In this document: in pieces, positions 25,747 through 35,671 of the stretch
Numbering within the stretch: the first letter of the stretch is position 1
Layout: every line of letters begins with the position of its first letter
NCBI GenBank assembly: GCA_910588295.1
Contig: CAJUQO010000001.1
Span: 62,001 to 126,000, forward strand
Source: an uncultured Lachnospiraceae bacterium
GTDB taxonomy: Bacteria; Bacillota; Clostridia; Lachnospirales; Lachnospiraceae
DNA: 64,000 bases
Reading direction: 5' to 3'
Made by a program: the position numbers and the translations under genes
Notes under the pieces: model-generated
The model's input: the letters and a program-made list of their open reading frames with translations, nothing else
Databases searched by the model: none
What the model was told of the DNA's origin: nothing

Positions 25747-25925
25747 AGTCTGCAGGAAAGCGGCTGCGCGCCCGCCGAAGGAGTAACACTCTCAGGTATC
25801 CCAAGAGGGATGGAAACTGCGGATGGATCGTACTCTGGAGACACCCGGATCACCGGGGGCCGAAGGTGCAACATGCGCCCATGCGTATGAATCTCTCAGG
25901 CAAAAGGACAGAGAATGCCTTGGCA
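25747..25925 (+). ncRNA. Tandem glycine riboswitch
   Basis: Two glycine aptamers in series. The first (about 25750-25822) has GCCGAAGGAGTAAC and CTCTCAGGTA. The second (about 25828-25918) has the near-consensus CCGAAGGTGCAA and CTCTCAGGCAAAAGGACAGAG. These are the conserved junction and P3 elements of the gcvT-type riboswitch. It precedes a hairpin terminator and an AGCS amino-acid:sodium symporter gene, so glycine binding most likely controls transporter synthesis by transcription termination. Confidence 0.93.
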
Positions 25926-25983
25926 TGACATAGGTCTGCCCCGCTTTTTTCATGGTGTTCCGCATTCCGTTATTTTGTTTGAG

Positions 25984-26016
25984 AAGAACCTTACAGACAG
26001 GGTTCTTCTTTTTTAT
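25984..26016 (+). terminator. Riboswitch-controlled terminator
   Basis: AAGAACC (25984-25990) and GGTTCTT (26001-26007) form a stem followed by CTTTTTT. It lies between the aptamers and the symporter gene, the usual expression platform. Confidence 0.8.
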
Positions 26017-26112
26017 GTCTGAACAGAGAGAAACTGTTTTGCATTTCGGCAGACATAAGCACGCTACAGGTAACTGTCAACCACCGTATTACATAAACAC
26101 AGGAGAGAAAAA

Positions 26113-27522
26113 ATGACTTTCAACCAAATTTTAAGCCGGATTGACGATCTGGTCTGGGGCGTTCCCCTGATGGTACTGATCTTAAGCGGCGGTATCCTGC
26201 TGACCATTCGTGTCAAATGCCTGCAGGTTTCCCGCCTGCCGCTGGCCCTTAAATGGATGTTCCAGAATGAGGAGGGCGGCGCCGGGGAGATCAGCAGTTT
26301 TGCGGCGCTGTGTACAGCTTTAAGCGCCACCATCGGTACGGGAAACATTGTGGGCGTGGCTACCGCCGTCTGTGCCGGAGGCCCCGGCGCCTTGTTCTGG
26401 ATGATCGTAGCCGCCTTCTTTGGTATGGCCACCAAATACGCCGAAGGCCTTCTGGCTGTCAAATACCGCGTGATCGATAAAGACAACCACAGCCTCGGCG
26501 GTCCCTTCTATTATATTGAGCAGGGTATGGGGAAAAACTGGAAATGGCTGGCGATGTTCTTCGCCCTGTTCGGCATCCTCGCTGGCCTTCTGGGCATCGG
26601 TACCTTCACCCAGGTAAACGGTATCTCCAGCGCCGTCCAGAATTTCTTTGACCCGGAGAAAGCGAACTGCATCACAATCCCCGGCCTGGGCACCTATTCC
26701 TGGACCGTGGTCATCGCATCCCTGGTACTGGCCGCCTGTGTGGCAGCCATACTGATTGGCGGCGTGAAACGTATTGCCAGCATCAGCCAGATCATCGTGC
26801 CTTACATGGCAGTCATCTACTTTGTCTTCGGTATCGCGCTGATCATCTACAATATCACCCTCGTCCCCGCCGCCATCGTAACTGTGGTGCAGGCTGCCTT
26901 TAATCCCTCGGCCATCACGGGCGGTATAGCGGGAAGTATGTTTGTAGCCATGCAGAACGGCGTGGCAAGAGGTATCTTCTCCAACGAGGCCGGCCTGGGA
27001 AGCGCTCCCATCGCGGCGGCGGCGGCCCAGACCAATGAGCCCGTTCGCCAGGGTCTGGTCAGCATGACCGGTACTTTTATTGATACCATTATCATCTGTA
27101 CCATCACCGGTCTGTCTATCGTACTGACCGGCGCCTGGCAGGTGGAGGGCCTCGAGGGCGTGGCAGTGACCACTTACGCGTTCCAGCATGGCCTACCCCT
27201 GCCCCCGGTAGTTTCCTCTTTCATCCTAATGCTCTGCCTGGTATTCTTCGCCTTCACCACCATCCTGGGATGGGATTACTACAGCGAGCGATGCCTAGAG
27301 TATCTGGTGGGCGGCAATAAAAATATCGTGCTTGCCTATCGCTGGCTGTTCATCCTCACCGTATTCATCGGCCCCTATATGACCGTCAGCGCCGTATGGA
27401 CCATAGCCGATATTTTCAACGGCCTCATGGCCCTGCCCAACATGATCGCACTGTTTGCCCTAAGCGGTGTAGTAGCCAAAGAAACCAAATCATTTTTTGC
27501 GGCGGGAAAACACAGGCAGTAA
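26113..27522 (+). CDS. Sodium:alanine/glycine symporter (AGCS family)
   Basis: 469 aa integral membrane protein with about 10-11 hydrophobic segments. The AGCS signature region FAALCTALSATIGTGNIVGVATAV (near residue 60-85) holds the substrate-binding GTGNI loop. GGPFYYIEQGMG, MFVAMQNGVARGIFSNEAGLGSAPIAAAAA and GWDYYSERC are family blocks. It imports alanine or glycine with Na+. The upstream tandem glycine riboswitch points to glycine as the relevant substrate. The ATG has AGGAGAG at 5-6 nt. A bidirectional terminator follows. Confidence 0.95.
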   Translation: MTFNQILSRIDDLVWGVPLMVLILSGGILLTIRVKCLQVSRLPLALKWMFQNEEGGAGEISSFAALCTALSATIGTGNIVGVATAVCAGGPGALFWMIVAAFFGMATKYAEGLLAVKYRVIDKDNHSLGGPFYYIEQGMGKNWKWLAMFFALFGILAGLLGIGTFTQVNGISSAVQNFFDPEKANCITIPGLGTYSWTVVIASLVLAACVAAILIGGVKRIASISQIIVPYMAVIYFVFGIALIIYNITLVPAAIVTVVQAAFNPSAITGGIAGSMFVAMQNGVARGIFSNEAGLGSAPIAAAAAQTNEPVRQGLVSMTGTFIDTIIICTITGLSIVLTGAWQVEGLEGVAVTTYAFQHGLPLPPVVSSFILMLCLVFFAFTTILGWDYYSERCLEYLVGGNKNIVLAYRWLFILTVFIGPYMTVSAVWTIADIFNGLMALPNMIALFALSGVVAKETKSFFAAGKHRQ

Positions 27523-27566
27523 AAAAGAGTTCTGTCTGAACAGTCGGGAATAACCGCATGAAACCA

Positions 27567-27618
27567 AAAACGCCTTCATCTACTATACTCTACGTATAAT
27601 AGATGGAGGCGTTTCTTT
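27567..27618. terminator. Bidirectional terminator between symporter and flavodiiron genes
   Basis: Stem AACGCCTTCATCTA... / ...TAGATGGAGGCGTT with A-rich and T-rich flanks on both sides. It serves the two convergent genes. Confidence 0.85.
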
Positions 27619-27636
27619 ATCTCACGCTGATGCCTT

Positions 27637-28800
27637 TTATGCTTCTGCCATAGCCTTGGCCAGCTCTCTCATCCTCGCCCGGCTCTCTTCTTTCAGGGAA
27701 GATTTGATCGTCACCATCGGCTCCAGGATCTTGAGTTCCCTCATATCCTCCAGCATAGCTTTCATCTTACGGCCTGCGGACGGAGACCAGCTTCCGTTCT
27801 CAATGATGCCCACCGTGCGCTTCTGGAAATTCTTGATCTGCAGATGATACAGGAAATCATGCATGCAGGGGAATATGCTCGCATCGTAAGTGGGGCAGGC
27901 CACAATCAGACGGTCGTAACGATACGCGTCTTCGACAGCCTCAGCCATATCACAGCGGGCCAGATCAAAAGCAACCACTTTCTGGCCCATCTCCTCCAGC
28001 ATCTGTACCAGCTCCTGTACAGCGGCTTTTGTATGTCCATGGATAGATGCGTAAGCCACTACAATGCCTTTATCCTCCGGTCTGTAGCTGCTCCAGATGT
28101 CGTATTTTTCCAGATAATATCCCAGGTTTTCTTTCAGAACCGGCCCATGGAGCGGGCAGATCATCGCGATATCCAGAGTCGCCGCCTTTTTCAGCAGCTC
28201 CTGTACGGATCTGCCATGCTTGCCGACGATATTGATGAAATACCGTCTGGCTTCGCAGATCCAGTCTTCATCCGTATCCAGCGCGCCAAACTTACCGAAA
28301 CCGTCGGCGGCGAACAGGATCTTCTCGGAGGATTCGTATGTAACCATAACCTCCGGCCAGTGTACCATCGGAGCCATCACAAACGTCAGAGTATGGGAAC
28401 CCAGGCTCAGCGTATCCATCTCCTTCACCACCACCTCGCGGCCCGACAGATCCATATCAAAGAAATTATGCATCATGGGGAAGGTTTTTGCATTCGCCAC
28501 AATCTGCATAGACGGATATTTCTCCGCCAAAATCTTGATGCTGCCGGCATGATCCGGCTCCATGTGTTGTACCACAAGGTAATCCGGTGTTTTACCATCC
28601 AGAGTTCTCTCCACGTTGGCCAGCCACTCTTCAGTGCCTCTTCTGTCCACCGTATCCATGATGGCGATCTTCTCATCCATAATTATATACGAATTGTAAG
28701 ACACGCCGTTCGGCACCAGATACTGGCTCTCAAACAGATCGATGGTCTTATCGTCCACCCCCACATACTTTACCGCTTCGGAAACATATACATCTGACAT
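27637..28800 (-). CDS. Flavodiiron protein (FprA-type)
   Basis: 387 aa. An N-terminal metallo-beta-lactamase-like diiron domain has ligands in HMEPDHAGS (H-x-E-x-D-H), VHWPEVM, FAADGFG and CPLHGPV. It is followed by a flavodoxin domain with the FMN loop YASIHGHTKAA and CPTYDASIFP. Such enzymes reduce O2 (or NO) to water (or N2O) and protect strict anaerobes. No rubredoxin domain is fused, so an external electron donor is required. ATG 28800 is favoured; AAGGAGG lies 11 nt upstream, slightly far. It stands alone between a terminator and purA. Confidence 0.94.
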   Translation of the reverse strand: MSDVYVSEAVKYVGVDDKTIDLFESQYLVPNGVSYNSYIIMDEKIAIMDTVDRRGTEEWLANVERTLDGKTPDYLVVQHMEPDHAGSIKILAEKYPSMQIVANAKTFPMMHNFFDMDLSGREVVVKEMDTLSLGSHTLTFVMAPMVHWPEVMVTYESSEKILFAADGFGKFGALDTDEDWICEARRYFINIVGKHGRSVQELLKKAATLDIAMICPLHGPVLKENLGYYLEKYDIWSSYRPEDKGIVVAYASIHGHTKAAVQELVQMLEEMGQKVVAFDLARCDMAEAVEDAYRYDRLIVACPTYDASIFPCMHDFLYHLQIKNFQKRTVGIIENGSWSPSAGRKMKAMLEDMRELKILEPMVTIKSSLKEESRARMRELAKAMAEA

Positions 28801-28964
28801 ATTCCGCAATTCCTCCTTGCTGTTTAATTATATCTGTTCATTTCTTATGCGGACATGAGTGGCTGACGCTCTATATACTGCCAACCCTGTCCTTAGTCTT
28901 ACCAAGCTTACCAAATTTTAGTCCTGCGCGCAAGACTTCCTATATAGATTTATTTGACAGATTA

Positions 28965-30254
28965 CTATTTTTCCGTATCCCGCAGGATAATATCCTCTCT
29001 GGCCGGTCCGTTGGATACCATGGCGATATGGAAACCGATCTCTTTCTCCACAAATTCAATATATTTCCGGCAATTCTCCGGCAGTTCCCCGTATTTGCGG
29101 ATACCCCGGATATCACATTTCCACCCCGGAAGGGTCTCGTATACCGGTTTCGCTTTTTTCAGCTCCGCCGTGACCGGGAATTCTTTCGTCACCTTACCGT
29201 CAATCTCATAGCCGACGCACACCGGGATCTCGTCAAGATAGCCCAACACGTCCAGTACGGTAAAAGCTACGTCCGTGGTTCCCTGCATACGGCAGCCATA
29301 ACGGGAAGCTACGCAGTCAAACCATCCCATGCGCCTGGGACGTCCTGTAGTGGCCCCGAATTCTCCGCCGTCGCCTCCCCGGCGCCTCAGCTCGTCGGCC
29401 TCATCGCCGAATATTTCCGACACAAATTCTCCCGCTCCCACCGCACTGGAGTAGGCTTTGCAGACCGTCACCACCCGTTTGATCTCATAAGGTGGCAGAC
29501 CGGCCCCTACCGCGCCGTAGGCAGCCAGAGTGGATGAGGAAGTCACCATCGGATAGATCCCGTGATCCGGATCTTTCAACGTGCCAAGCTGCCCCTCCAG
29601 AAGAATGTCCTTCCCCTCTTTCATGGCATTCCAAAGATAGAGGGAAACATCGGCCACATAGGGCTCCACCATCCGGCGATAAGCCATCAGTTCCCCGTAA
29701 ATGCTGTCCACAGACAGCAGCGGCTTATGGTATAAATGTTCCAGCAGCACATTTTTCTTCTCCACCACCCGCTTGATCTTCTCCCGCAGCGACGCCTCAT
29801 CCTCAAACAGCTCGCTGACCTGGAAACCGATCTTTGAAAATTTATCGGAATAAAACGGTGCAATACCGGATTTTGTCGATCCGAAAGAGGCCTTGCCCAG
29901 CCGTTCCTCTTCATACTGGTCAAAAAGAATATGGTAGGACATCACGATCTGCGCCCGGTCAGACACAATGATTTTCGGCGTGGGTACATCACGGTCTGTA
30001 ATACTCTGGATCTCCTTAAACAAAACCGGTATATTGAGCGCCACACCGTTGCCGATCACGCTGGTCGTGTGGCCGTAAAATACGCCCGACGGTAGGGTGT
30101 GTAAAGCAAATTTACCATAATCATTCACAATCGTGTGGCCAGCGTTGGCACCGCCCTGGAAGCGCACCACAATATCCGCCTGTTCGGCCAGCATATCCGT
30201 GATCTTGCCCTTGCCCTCGTCGCCCCAGTTGGCTCCTACAACAGCTATCACCAT
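28965..30254 (-). CDS. purA: Adenylosuccinate synthetase
   Basis: 429 aa. Joins IMP and aspartate with GTP to make adenylosuccinate, the first committed AMP step. GDEGKGKITD (P-loop) and GGANAGHTIVNDYGKFALH are at the N-terminus; GTLKDPDHGIYPMVTSSSTLAAYGA and TTGRPRRMGWFDCV follow. GGAGG lies 9 nt before the ATG. purB, which acts next, is 8 kb away in the same orientation but not in the same transcript. Confidence 0.97.
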   Translation of the reverse strand: MVIAVVGANWGDEGKGKITDMLAEQADIVVRFQGGANAGHTIVNDYGKFALHTLPSGVFYGHTTSVIGNGVALNIPVLFKEIQSITDRDVPTPKIIVSDRAQIVMSYHILFDQYEEERLGKASFGSTKSGIAPFYSDKFSKIGFQVSELFEDEASLREKIKRVVEKKNVLLEHLYHKPLLSVDSIYGELMAYRRMVEPYVADVSLYLWNAMKEGKDILLEGQLGTLKDPDHGIYPMVTSSSTLAAYGAVGAGLPPYEIKRVVTVCKAYSSAVGAGEFVSEIFGDEADELRRRGGDGGEFGATTGRPRRMGWFDCVASRYGCRMQGTTDVAFTVLDVLGYLDEIPVCVGYEIDGKVTKEFPVTAELKKAKPVYETLPGWKCDIRGIRKYGELPENCRKYIEFVEKEIGFHIAMVSNGPAREDIILRDTEK

Positions 30255-30380
30255 AATCAGATTCCTCCCTGTGGAAAAGCGTTATCTGCCTGAAACTGCC
30301 GGCAGACCAAAGCTATTATACCCCAAATCCTGTAGAAAGCCAACCTTTTTTGGCGGCAAAAACGCCTGTTCCTAAGTATT

Positions 30381-33134
30381 CTATTTTTTTGTGCGCACGG
30401 CCTTTTTACCGGACCAGTCAGAATACAGCTTTTTTTTCTTTCCGTCCACTTTTACAGTCTTATACGTCCGGATCCGGACATAATACTGCTTTTTCCCTTT
30501 TAATTTTGAAATCTTCTTCGTTGTGGTATTCCTTTTGGCCGTAGTGAGCTTTACGGTCTTTCCGGTAAAGCTTTTACTTGTGCCGTACTGGATCTGATAG
30601 CCGTCGATCTGTGTCGTCTGTTTTTTCCATGTCACCTGTACTCCCTTTGACTTTGCCGTAAGTTTTTTCAGGCTGGTTTTCTTGGGCTTTACGGTAAAAT
30701 CTCTTGTCATACGACCGCTGTAATTCCCCTGGAGCTCCACAGCCACAGTGTAAACTCCCGGATTCTTCCTTCCTTTGGGGTAACTGACCCGATAATCTGT
30801 ACCGGCTGTCAGGACTTTTCCTTTGCTGTCCTTTACGGTTACGGCAGGTTTTTTCGTCTTCCCATCATAGGAATAGCTGGTCTTCTTAAGGACAAGCTCT
30901 TGGGGACTGTCGATCACCGTCACCGCTTTTGCCTGGGCGCATACACGACATACCTGCTGCTGCTTTCCGTTGCTTTTTGGGGTCGCCGGAATACGTTCCT
31001 GCATATACTGGTGGTCTGTGAGGGCAATCTTTTCCGTATAGGTATCCCCGCAGCTACAGGTATAAGTCCGGATTCCCGGCTGCGTACAGGTGGGTTCCTG
31101 AGTAACAACGCACTGATAGTCATGCGTATGTTCTTCCTGTTTTCCGATAGCCGGAATATCCTCCTGGGCTTTCAGAACTTCATGGCATACATTGCAGTGG
31201 CTCCCCTCCGTCTTTCCGTTTGTTGTCTCCGTGGGAAGTACCGCCGGATCCGTGACCGGCTGATGACCCAATGCCGCAACAGTCTTCGTATACACATCTC
31301 CGCAGCTGCACGTGTACGTCATAATTCCCACGTCTGTACATGTCGGTTGAGGATCCAAGGCCTCCTGATACTCATGTACATGCCCCTCGGGCTTTCCTGA
31401 ATCTGAAACATAGAAATTCACATCACATTCAGCCAGTACTATATCCCGTAAGGCTTTAACGTCTGCCACAGTATCCAGTGTTTCGTCGATATACCGGGAG
31501 CAAAATAAAAACGTATAATCGCCCTCACTGTACCCCGGCTGTGCCGCCAAACAATATCTGCCCGGATAGTTGTTTGACTCCAAAAGAATAACCGGCTGCG
31601 ACCAAATTGTATTATCTTGATGAGCATCATCATTTTTCCAATACTCTGACCGGATTAACAGGACATAACTGACATCATAAAAAAAGTATTCTTCTCTTAT
31701 TTCGCTGTTGCTAAAAGGATTTCCATCTTTGTCATACCAGGTAATTTCAAAAAACACGCTTTCATCCGGGATCGTCCCTTCCAGTATCTCTTCTTCATTC
31801 TGTGCGATGCTATTCAAATCCACTCTCTTTGGAGCGGACTTGATTTCTATGCGGCCTATTTCCCGGTCAGATGTCGAATCACCATGCACTTTCCAAATAC
31901 CATCGGCATACTGCAGCTCAAAACCACTCTCAATATGTTTGTCAGCCAATACAAAGCCGGATCCATCCCCTCCCCCTTCGGCCGCATAAATATAAGGTTT
32001 TTTCAACAAGACTCCCGGAAACAGGCGATGTCCGGTCTGAAATCGCGTAACTCCAGTTATGGTTCCCCCAATTCTCAGCGAACCCTCCGGATTCAATACC
32101 AAAATGCCTCCGTCTCCAGTCGGATCATTCTCTCCGCTGAAATCCCCTGTGATCTCTGCATTTTTCACATTGCTTAAATCCAGGCAGGCCCCTTCCTGCA
32201 ATGTGATATTATGCATAGTGTCTGTTACAGGCGCCAGGCATGCTTTGTTTTTCAGTACAATATTCCCGATATTTTCTACCTCTACAGCATCTGCTTCCGT
32301 ACTTTCCATGAAAACACCGGCCAACGTCATGGCGGTATGTTCATTACCATAAAATTTGGTTGTCTTTGTAGATGAATTCTCCGTTCCACTAATACAGATT
32401 TCTGCCTGACTGTTCTGACCCGTATCCACTACATCACGGACGACAGCCTTTGCATCCAGCTTCACCAGGGCTGCGCCCTGATATAAAACGTTATTATCGT
32501 TTCCACTGTCATGCCCCATATAAATCCCCTGAAACATGGTCTCCTCATTGGAATTAACCACCGTCAGGGACGCATTCCCGCCAACAGCCGTGCCGGGATA
32601 TCCCCCGCCATATACTGTGGGGAGCAGCTCTTTTTCAGATCCACCAATCCCTCCCAGACCGGCTCCTCCTCCCTCCTGATAAGTATTCACGTTATCCAGG
32701 GTAAGGCTGTGCCCTGCAAGAAATATTTCCCGGTGAGGCACACTCCCCAAGGCATCTGTAGATATAAAATGCATACCAATATCCCGAAAAATGACACCGT
32801 CACCCTCCAACTGAAGAGGACAGCGAAAATTAATACATCCGTTTGAAGTCCCCTGGATCACCGTATCGGACGGAATCAGCACCGGACGCATCCGTCCATC
32901 TGTTTCCGCCTCGTCACCAACACTGATCACGGCCGCCACGGTGATAGGGCTTTTTTTCTGCTTCAATGCATCCATAAACTCATCCCTGGTATAAACGGTA
33001 ATCCCCGCCTTCTCTGCCAGTAGGTTGGTTCCCTTCTGCATACTGTTCTCCTGCGCTTTTACCGGCACCTGCATTCCTCCCACCAGCAATACCGCGGCCA
33101 ACATGTATATGCTTTTTTTAATTATTTTCTTCAT
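30381..33134 (-). CDS. Secreted beta-helix protein with Cys-Gly modules and C-terminal Fn3-like domain
   Basis: 917 aa. The signal peptide MKKIIKKSIYMLAAVLLVGG ends near an AxA-like VKAQ. Residues about 45-400 form pectate-lyase-like right-handed beta-helix rungs (GVIFRDIGMHFI, LTLDNVNTYQEGG, VVDTGQNSQAEICISG). Around residues 590-740 there are two copies of a Cys module (PTCTDVGIMTYTCSCGDVYT; PTCTQPGIRTYTCSCGDTYT) plus CNVCHEVL and CRVCAQA pairs, a zinc-ribbon-like repeat of clostridial surface proteins. The end is a Lys-rich Ig/Fn3-like domain (QIDGYQIQYGTSKSFTGK). There is no sortase motif. It may bind polysaccharide or mucin; the ligand is unknown. Confidence 0.85.
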   Translation of the reverse strand: MKKIIKKSIYMLAAVLLVGGMQVPVKAQENSMQKGTNLLAEKAGITVYTRDEFMDALKQKKSPITVAAVISVGDEAETDGRMRPVLIPSDTVIQGTSNGCINFRCPLQLEGDGVIFRDIGMHFISTDALGSVPHREIFLAGHSLTLDNVNTYQEGGGAGLGGIGGSEKELLPTVYGGGYPGTAVGGNASLTVVNSNEETMFQGIYMGHDSGNDNNVLYQGAALVKLDAKAVVRDVVDTGQNSQAEICISGTENSSTKTTKFYGNEHTAMTLAGVFMESTEADAVEVENIGNIVLKNKACLAPVTDTMHNITLQEGACLDLSNVKNAEITGDFSGENDPTGDGGILVLNPEGSLRIGGTITGVTRFQTGHRLFPGVLLKKPYIYAAEGGGDGSGFVLADKHIESGFELQYADGIWKVHGDSTSDREIGRIEIKSAPKRVDLNSIAQNEEEILEGTIPDESVFFEITWYDKDGNPFSNSEIREEYFFYDVSYVLLIRSEYWKNDDAHQDNTIWSQPVILLESNNYPGRYCLAAQPGYSEGDYTFLFCSRYIDETLDTVADVKALRDIVLAECDVNFYVSDSGKPEGHVHEYQEALDPQPTCTDVGIMTYTCSCGDVYTKTVAALGHQPVTDPAVLPTETTNGKTEGSHCNVCHEVLKAQEDIPAIGKQEEHTHDYQCVVTQEPTCTQPGIRTYTCSCGDTYTEKIALTDHQYMQERIPATPKSNGKQQQVCRVCAQAKAVTVIDSPQELVLKKTSYSYDGKTKKPAVTVKDSKGKVLTAGTDYRVSYPKGRKNPGVYTVAVELQGNYSGRMTRDFTVKPKKTSLKKLTAKSKGVQVTWKKQTTQIDGYQIQYGTSKSFTGKTVKLTTAKRNTTTKKISKLKGKKQYYVRIRTYKTVKVDGKKKKLYSDWSGKKAVRTKK

Positions 33135-33274
33135 ATGCTTTCCCTTTTCAATAATATATAAATATAATACTGAATTCGATTATAGCTGATTTATCTGTGA
33201 ACGTCCATGTGATTTTCAATATATTTTAAGTTTTTTTCACTGTCCAGCATGGGACTTTGCATTTTGCGCTAAAT

Positions 33275-33380
33275 ATTGGAAAGCATACAGGCTTACCATT
33301 CCTCCCGACTGTGGCGCAACCGCATAAAAGCGCATATCATACGTAACGGTTCCTTCCCTGATCGTCCTGTCCTCTGGCAA
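33275..33380 (-). pseudogene. Second remnant of the PD-(D/E)XK transposase-family gene
   Basis: Leftward translation of about 35 codons gives EDRTIREGTVTYDMRFYAV followed by APQSGGMVSLY, closely matching the segment in the decayed gene at 5093-5479. No start, and the frame is lost on both sides. It abuts the lon stop codon. It is too short to function. Confidence 0.7.
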
Positions 33381-33381
33381 C

Positions 33382-35649
33382 TTATCCAAGCAGCCGTCCC
33401 AGCACATCCGTAACCTTATCCACCGGCACGATCTCCAGAGCTTTTTTCACCTCCCCGGCCACCTCGTCCAGATCCTCCTTGTTCTCCTCCGGAATGAAAA
33501 CAGTCTTCACCCCTGCCCGCTGGGCCGCCATCAGTTTCTCGGGCAGGCCGCCAATGGGCATGACCCGGCCGGTCAGGGAAATTTCCCCGGTCATGGCACA
33601 GAACGGGCTCACCGCCTGATCCTTCAACAGAGAAACCAGGGCTGTTACCAGCGTGATCCCCGCCGACGGACCGTCCTTGGGGACGGATCCAGCCGGAACA
33701 TGGATGTGCAGGTCACTCTCTTCCAGTTTCTTTGCCTCCTTCGGAAACATACTCTTTACAAGGCTCACGGCCAACTGGGCCGATTCCTTCATCACATCGC
33801 CGAGCTGCCCGGTGATACGCAGTTTACCGCTGCCTTTGGCCAAAGATGTCTCGACGAACAAGATTTCACCCCCCGCCGCCGTCCAGGCCAGGCCCGTCAC
33901 TACGCCGGGCTGTTTTTCCTCCAGGACATGCTCATGGCGAATCTCATGGCCGTCCAGGAATTTCGACAGCCGTTTCTCGCTGACCGTGACGCTCTTTTGT
34001 TCTCCCCGGATCAGCTTAACCGCCACGCAGCGGCACAGAGCATCCAGTTGCTTTTTCAATCCCCGCACACCGGATTCAGCGGTGTAACCTTCAATGATCT
34101 TTCTTATGGCTGAATCTGTAACTTTTAAATTCTGTGCCCGGACGCCCATCTGTTTCATGGCCCGGGGCAACAGATGCTTCCTGGCGATCTGAAACTTCTC
34201 CACCGCCGTATAGCCCGGAAAACGTATTACCTCCATACGATTTAAAAGGGGTTCCGGTATAGTGTCCGTAGTGTTGGCCGTACAGACAAAAAGCACGTTG
34301 GACAAATCATAAGGCGCATTCACATAATGGTCGGTAAAAGTATAGTTCTGCTCCGGATCCAGCACCTCCAGAAGGGCGCTGGCCGGATCTCCCGCATAAT
34401 CCTTTGACAGCTTATCCACCTCGTCCAGCACCATCACCGGGTTCATAACGCCGCTTCGCCTGACTCCCTCCATGATCCGTCCGGCCATGGCCCCTATGTA
34501 GGTCCTTCTGTGGCCGCGGATCTCCGCCTCGTCCCGGACGCCGCCCAGGCTGATGCGGACGTACTCCCGGTGCAGCGCTTTGGCGATACTTTGCCCGATA
34601 CTGGTCTTTCCCGTACCCGGCGCCCCCACGAACAGCAGCACGGAGCCGGACTGTTTTCGGTTCAGCGCCATAACCGCCAGCTGCTCGATGATACGTTTCT
34701 TTACTTTTTTCAGGCCGTAATGATCCTCATCCAGAATCCCTTCCGCCTCATCAAGATCAATGGGCGCGGGTTCCTCCGCTTTCCAGGACAGGCTGGTGAC
34801 AAAATCCAGGTAGTCATAAAGCATACCATACTCATGGCTGTTCTTTCCCTCCTGGCGCATCCGGTTCAGTACCTTTTCCGCTTCCTTTTTCGCCTCCTCA
34901 TCCATACCGGATTCTTCGATTTTCAGCTCGAAGCGGCGTACATCGGAAACGTTCTCAGGATGCATGGCGTCCAGCTGCTTCTGCAGGATCTCGATCTGCT
35001 TCTTAATGGCGGATTCCCGATAAAGCTTCTCGTTGCTCTGCTTCTGGGCATTCTCCGCCTCTTCGCTGACCCGGTTGATCTCGATACACTCAAGGATCGT
35101 CTTCTCGATCAGGGCATTGCGCTCCCGGCGGGAATCTGTCTGTAAAATATTGTACTTATCCGTCCAGTCTATAGGCAGGTAACCGGCCACCGCGCAGAGA
35201 AGCTCGTTGATATTCTTCCAGTGCAGGAAATATCCTCTGGCCCATGCCCCCCACTGGAAAGGCCGCACATAGCTGATCAGAGCCTGACGGATCCGTTTGA
35301 GGGCCTCCTCCTCCTGGTCTGCATCGGCATCCGGAATCTCCGGCCGGTGGGCAGCCGTAACCTGGATCGTCTGCTCATCCACATCCACGTCGCTGTAAGT
35401 CACCCGCTCTCCGGTGCGGATACGGATATTATTCTCCTCATCCACGGACTCTACCTGGCCGGAAAGCCCCACCGGGTAAAAATCCTTGGCAAACATATGG
35501 ATTCTCTGTTTATCTTCCCGCAGCATCAGAAAGAGGACTTCATCACCCGCTTTCACATCCGCATATCCCAGTTTTTCAAATATCTCACTCTTGAAGTGAA
35601 AGGTTACGCCCGGCAGCATCATCATATCATAAATAGGTATCGTCAACAT
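33382..35649 (-). CDS. lon: ATP-dependent protease Lon
   Basis: 755 aa LonA. The N-terminal substrate-binding domain (TIPIYDMMMLPGVTFHF) is followed by a coiled coil and the AAA+ module with Walker A GAPGTGKTSIGQ, Walker B MVLDEVDKL and sensor motifs. The C-terminal Ser-Lys peptidase has KDGPSAGITLVTAL (catalytic Ser) and the Lys in GLPEKLMAAQRAG. It degrades misfolded and regulatory proteins. The ATG at 35649 has AGGAGG 7 nt upstream; the frame extension crosses the CIRCE operator and is not used. The CIRCE site indicates HrcA heat-shock control. Confidence 0.96.
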   Translation of the reverse strand: MLTIPIYDMMMLPGVTFHFKSEIFEKLGYADVKAGDEVLFLMLREDKQRIHMFAKDFYPVGLSGQVESVDEENNIRIRTGERVTYSDVDVDEQTIQVTAAHRPEIPDADADQEEEALKRIRQALISYVRPFQWGAWARGYFLHWKNINELLCAVAGYLPIDWTDKYNILQTDSRRERNALIEKTILECIEINRVSEEAENAQKQSNEKLYRESAIKKQIEILQKQLDAMHPENVSDVRRFELKIEESGMDEEAKKEAEKVLNRMRQEGKNSHEYGMLYDYLDFVTSLSWKAEEPAPIDLDEAEGILDEDHYGLKKVKKRIIEQLAVMALNRKQSGSVLLFVGAPGTGKTSIGQSIAKALHREYVRISLGGVRDEAEIRGHRRTYIGAMAGRIMEGVRRSGVMNPVMVLDEVDKLSKDYAGDPASALLEVLDPEQNYTFTDHYVNAPYDLSNVLFVCTANTTDTIPEPLLNRMEVIRFPGYTAVEKFQIARKHLLPRAMKQMGVRAQNLKVTDSAIRKIIEGYTAESGVRGLKKQLDALCRCVAVKLIRGEQKSVTVSEKRLSKFLDGHEIRHEHVLEEKQPGVVTGLAWTAAGGEILFVETSLAKGSGKLRITGQLGDVMKESAQLAVSLVKSMFPKEAKKLEESDLHIHVPAGSVPKDGPSAGITLVTALVSLLKDQAVSPFCAMTGEISLTGRVMPIGGLPEKLMAAQRAGVKTVFIPEENKEDLDEVAGEVKKALEIVPVDKVTDVLGRLLG

Positions 35650-35671
35650 CTGGCTTCCTCCTCTCGGGCTG

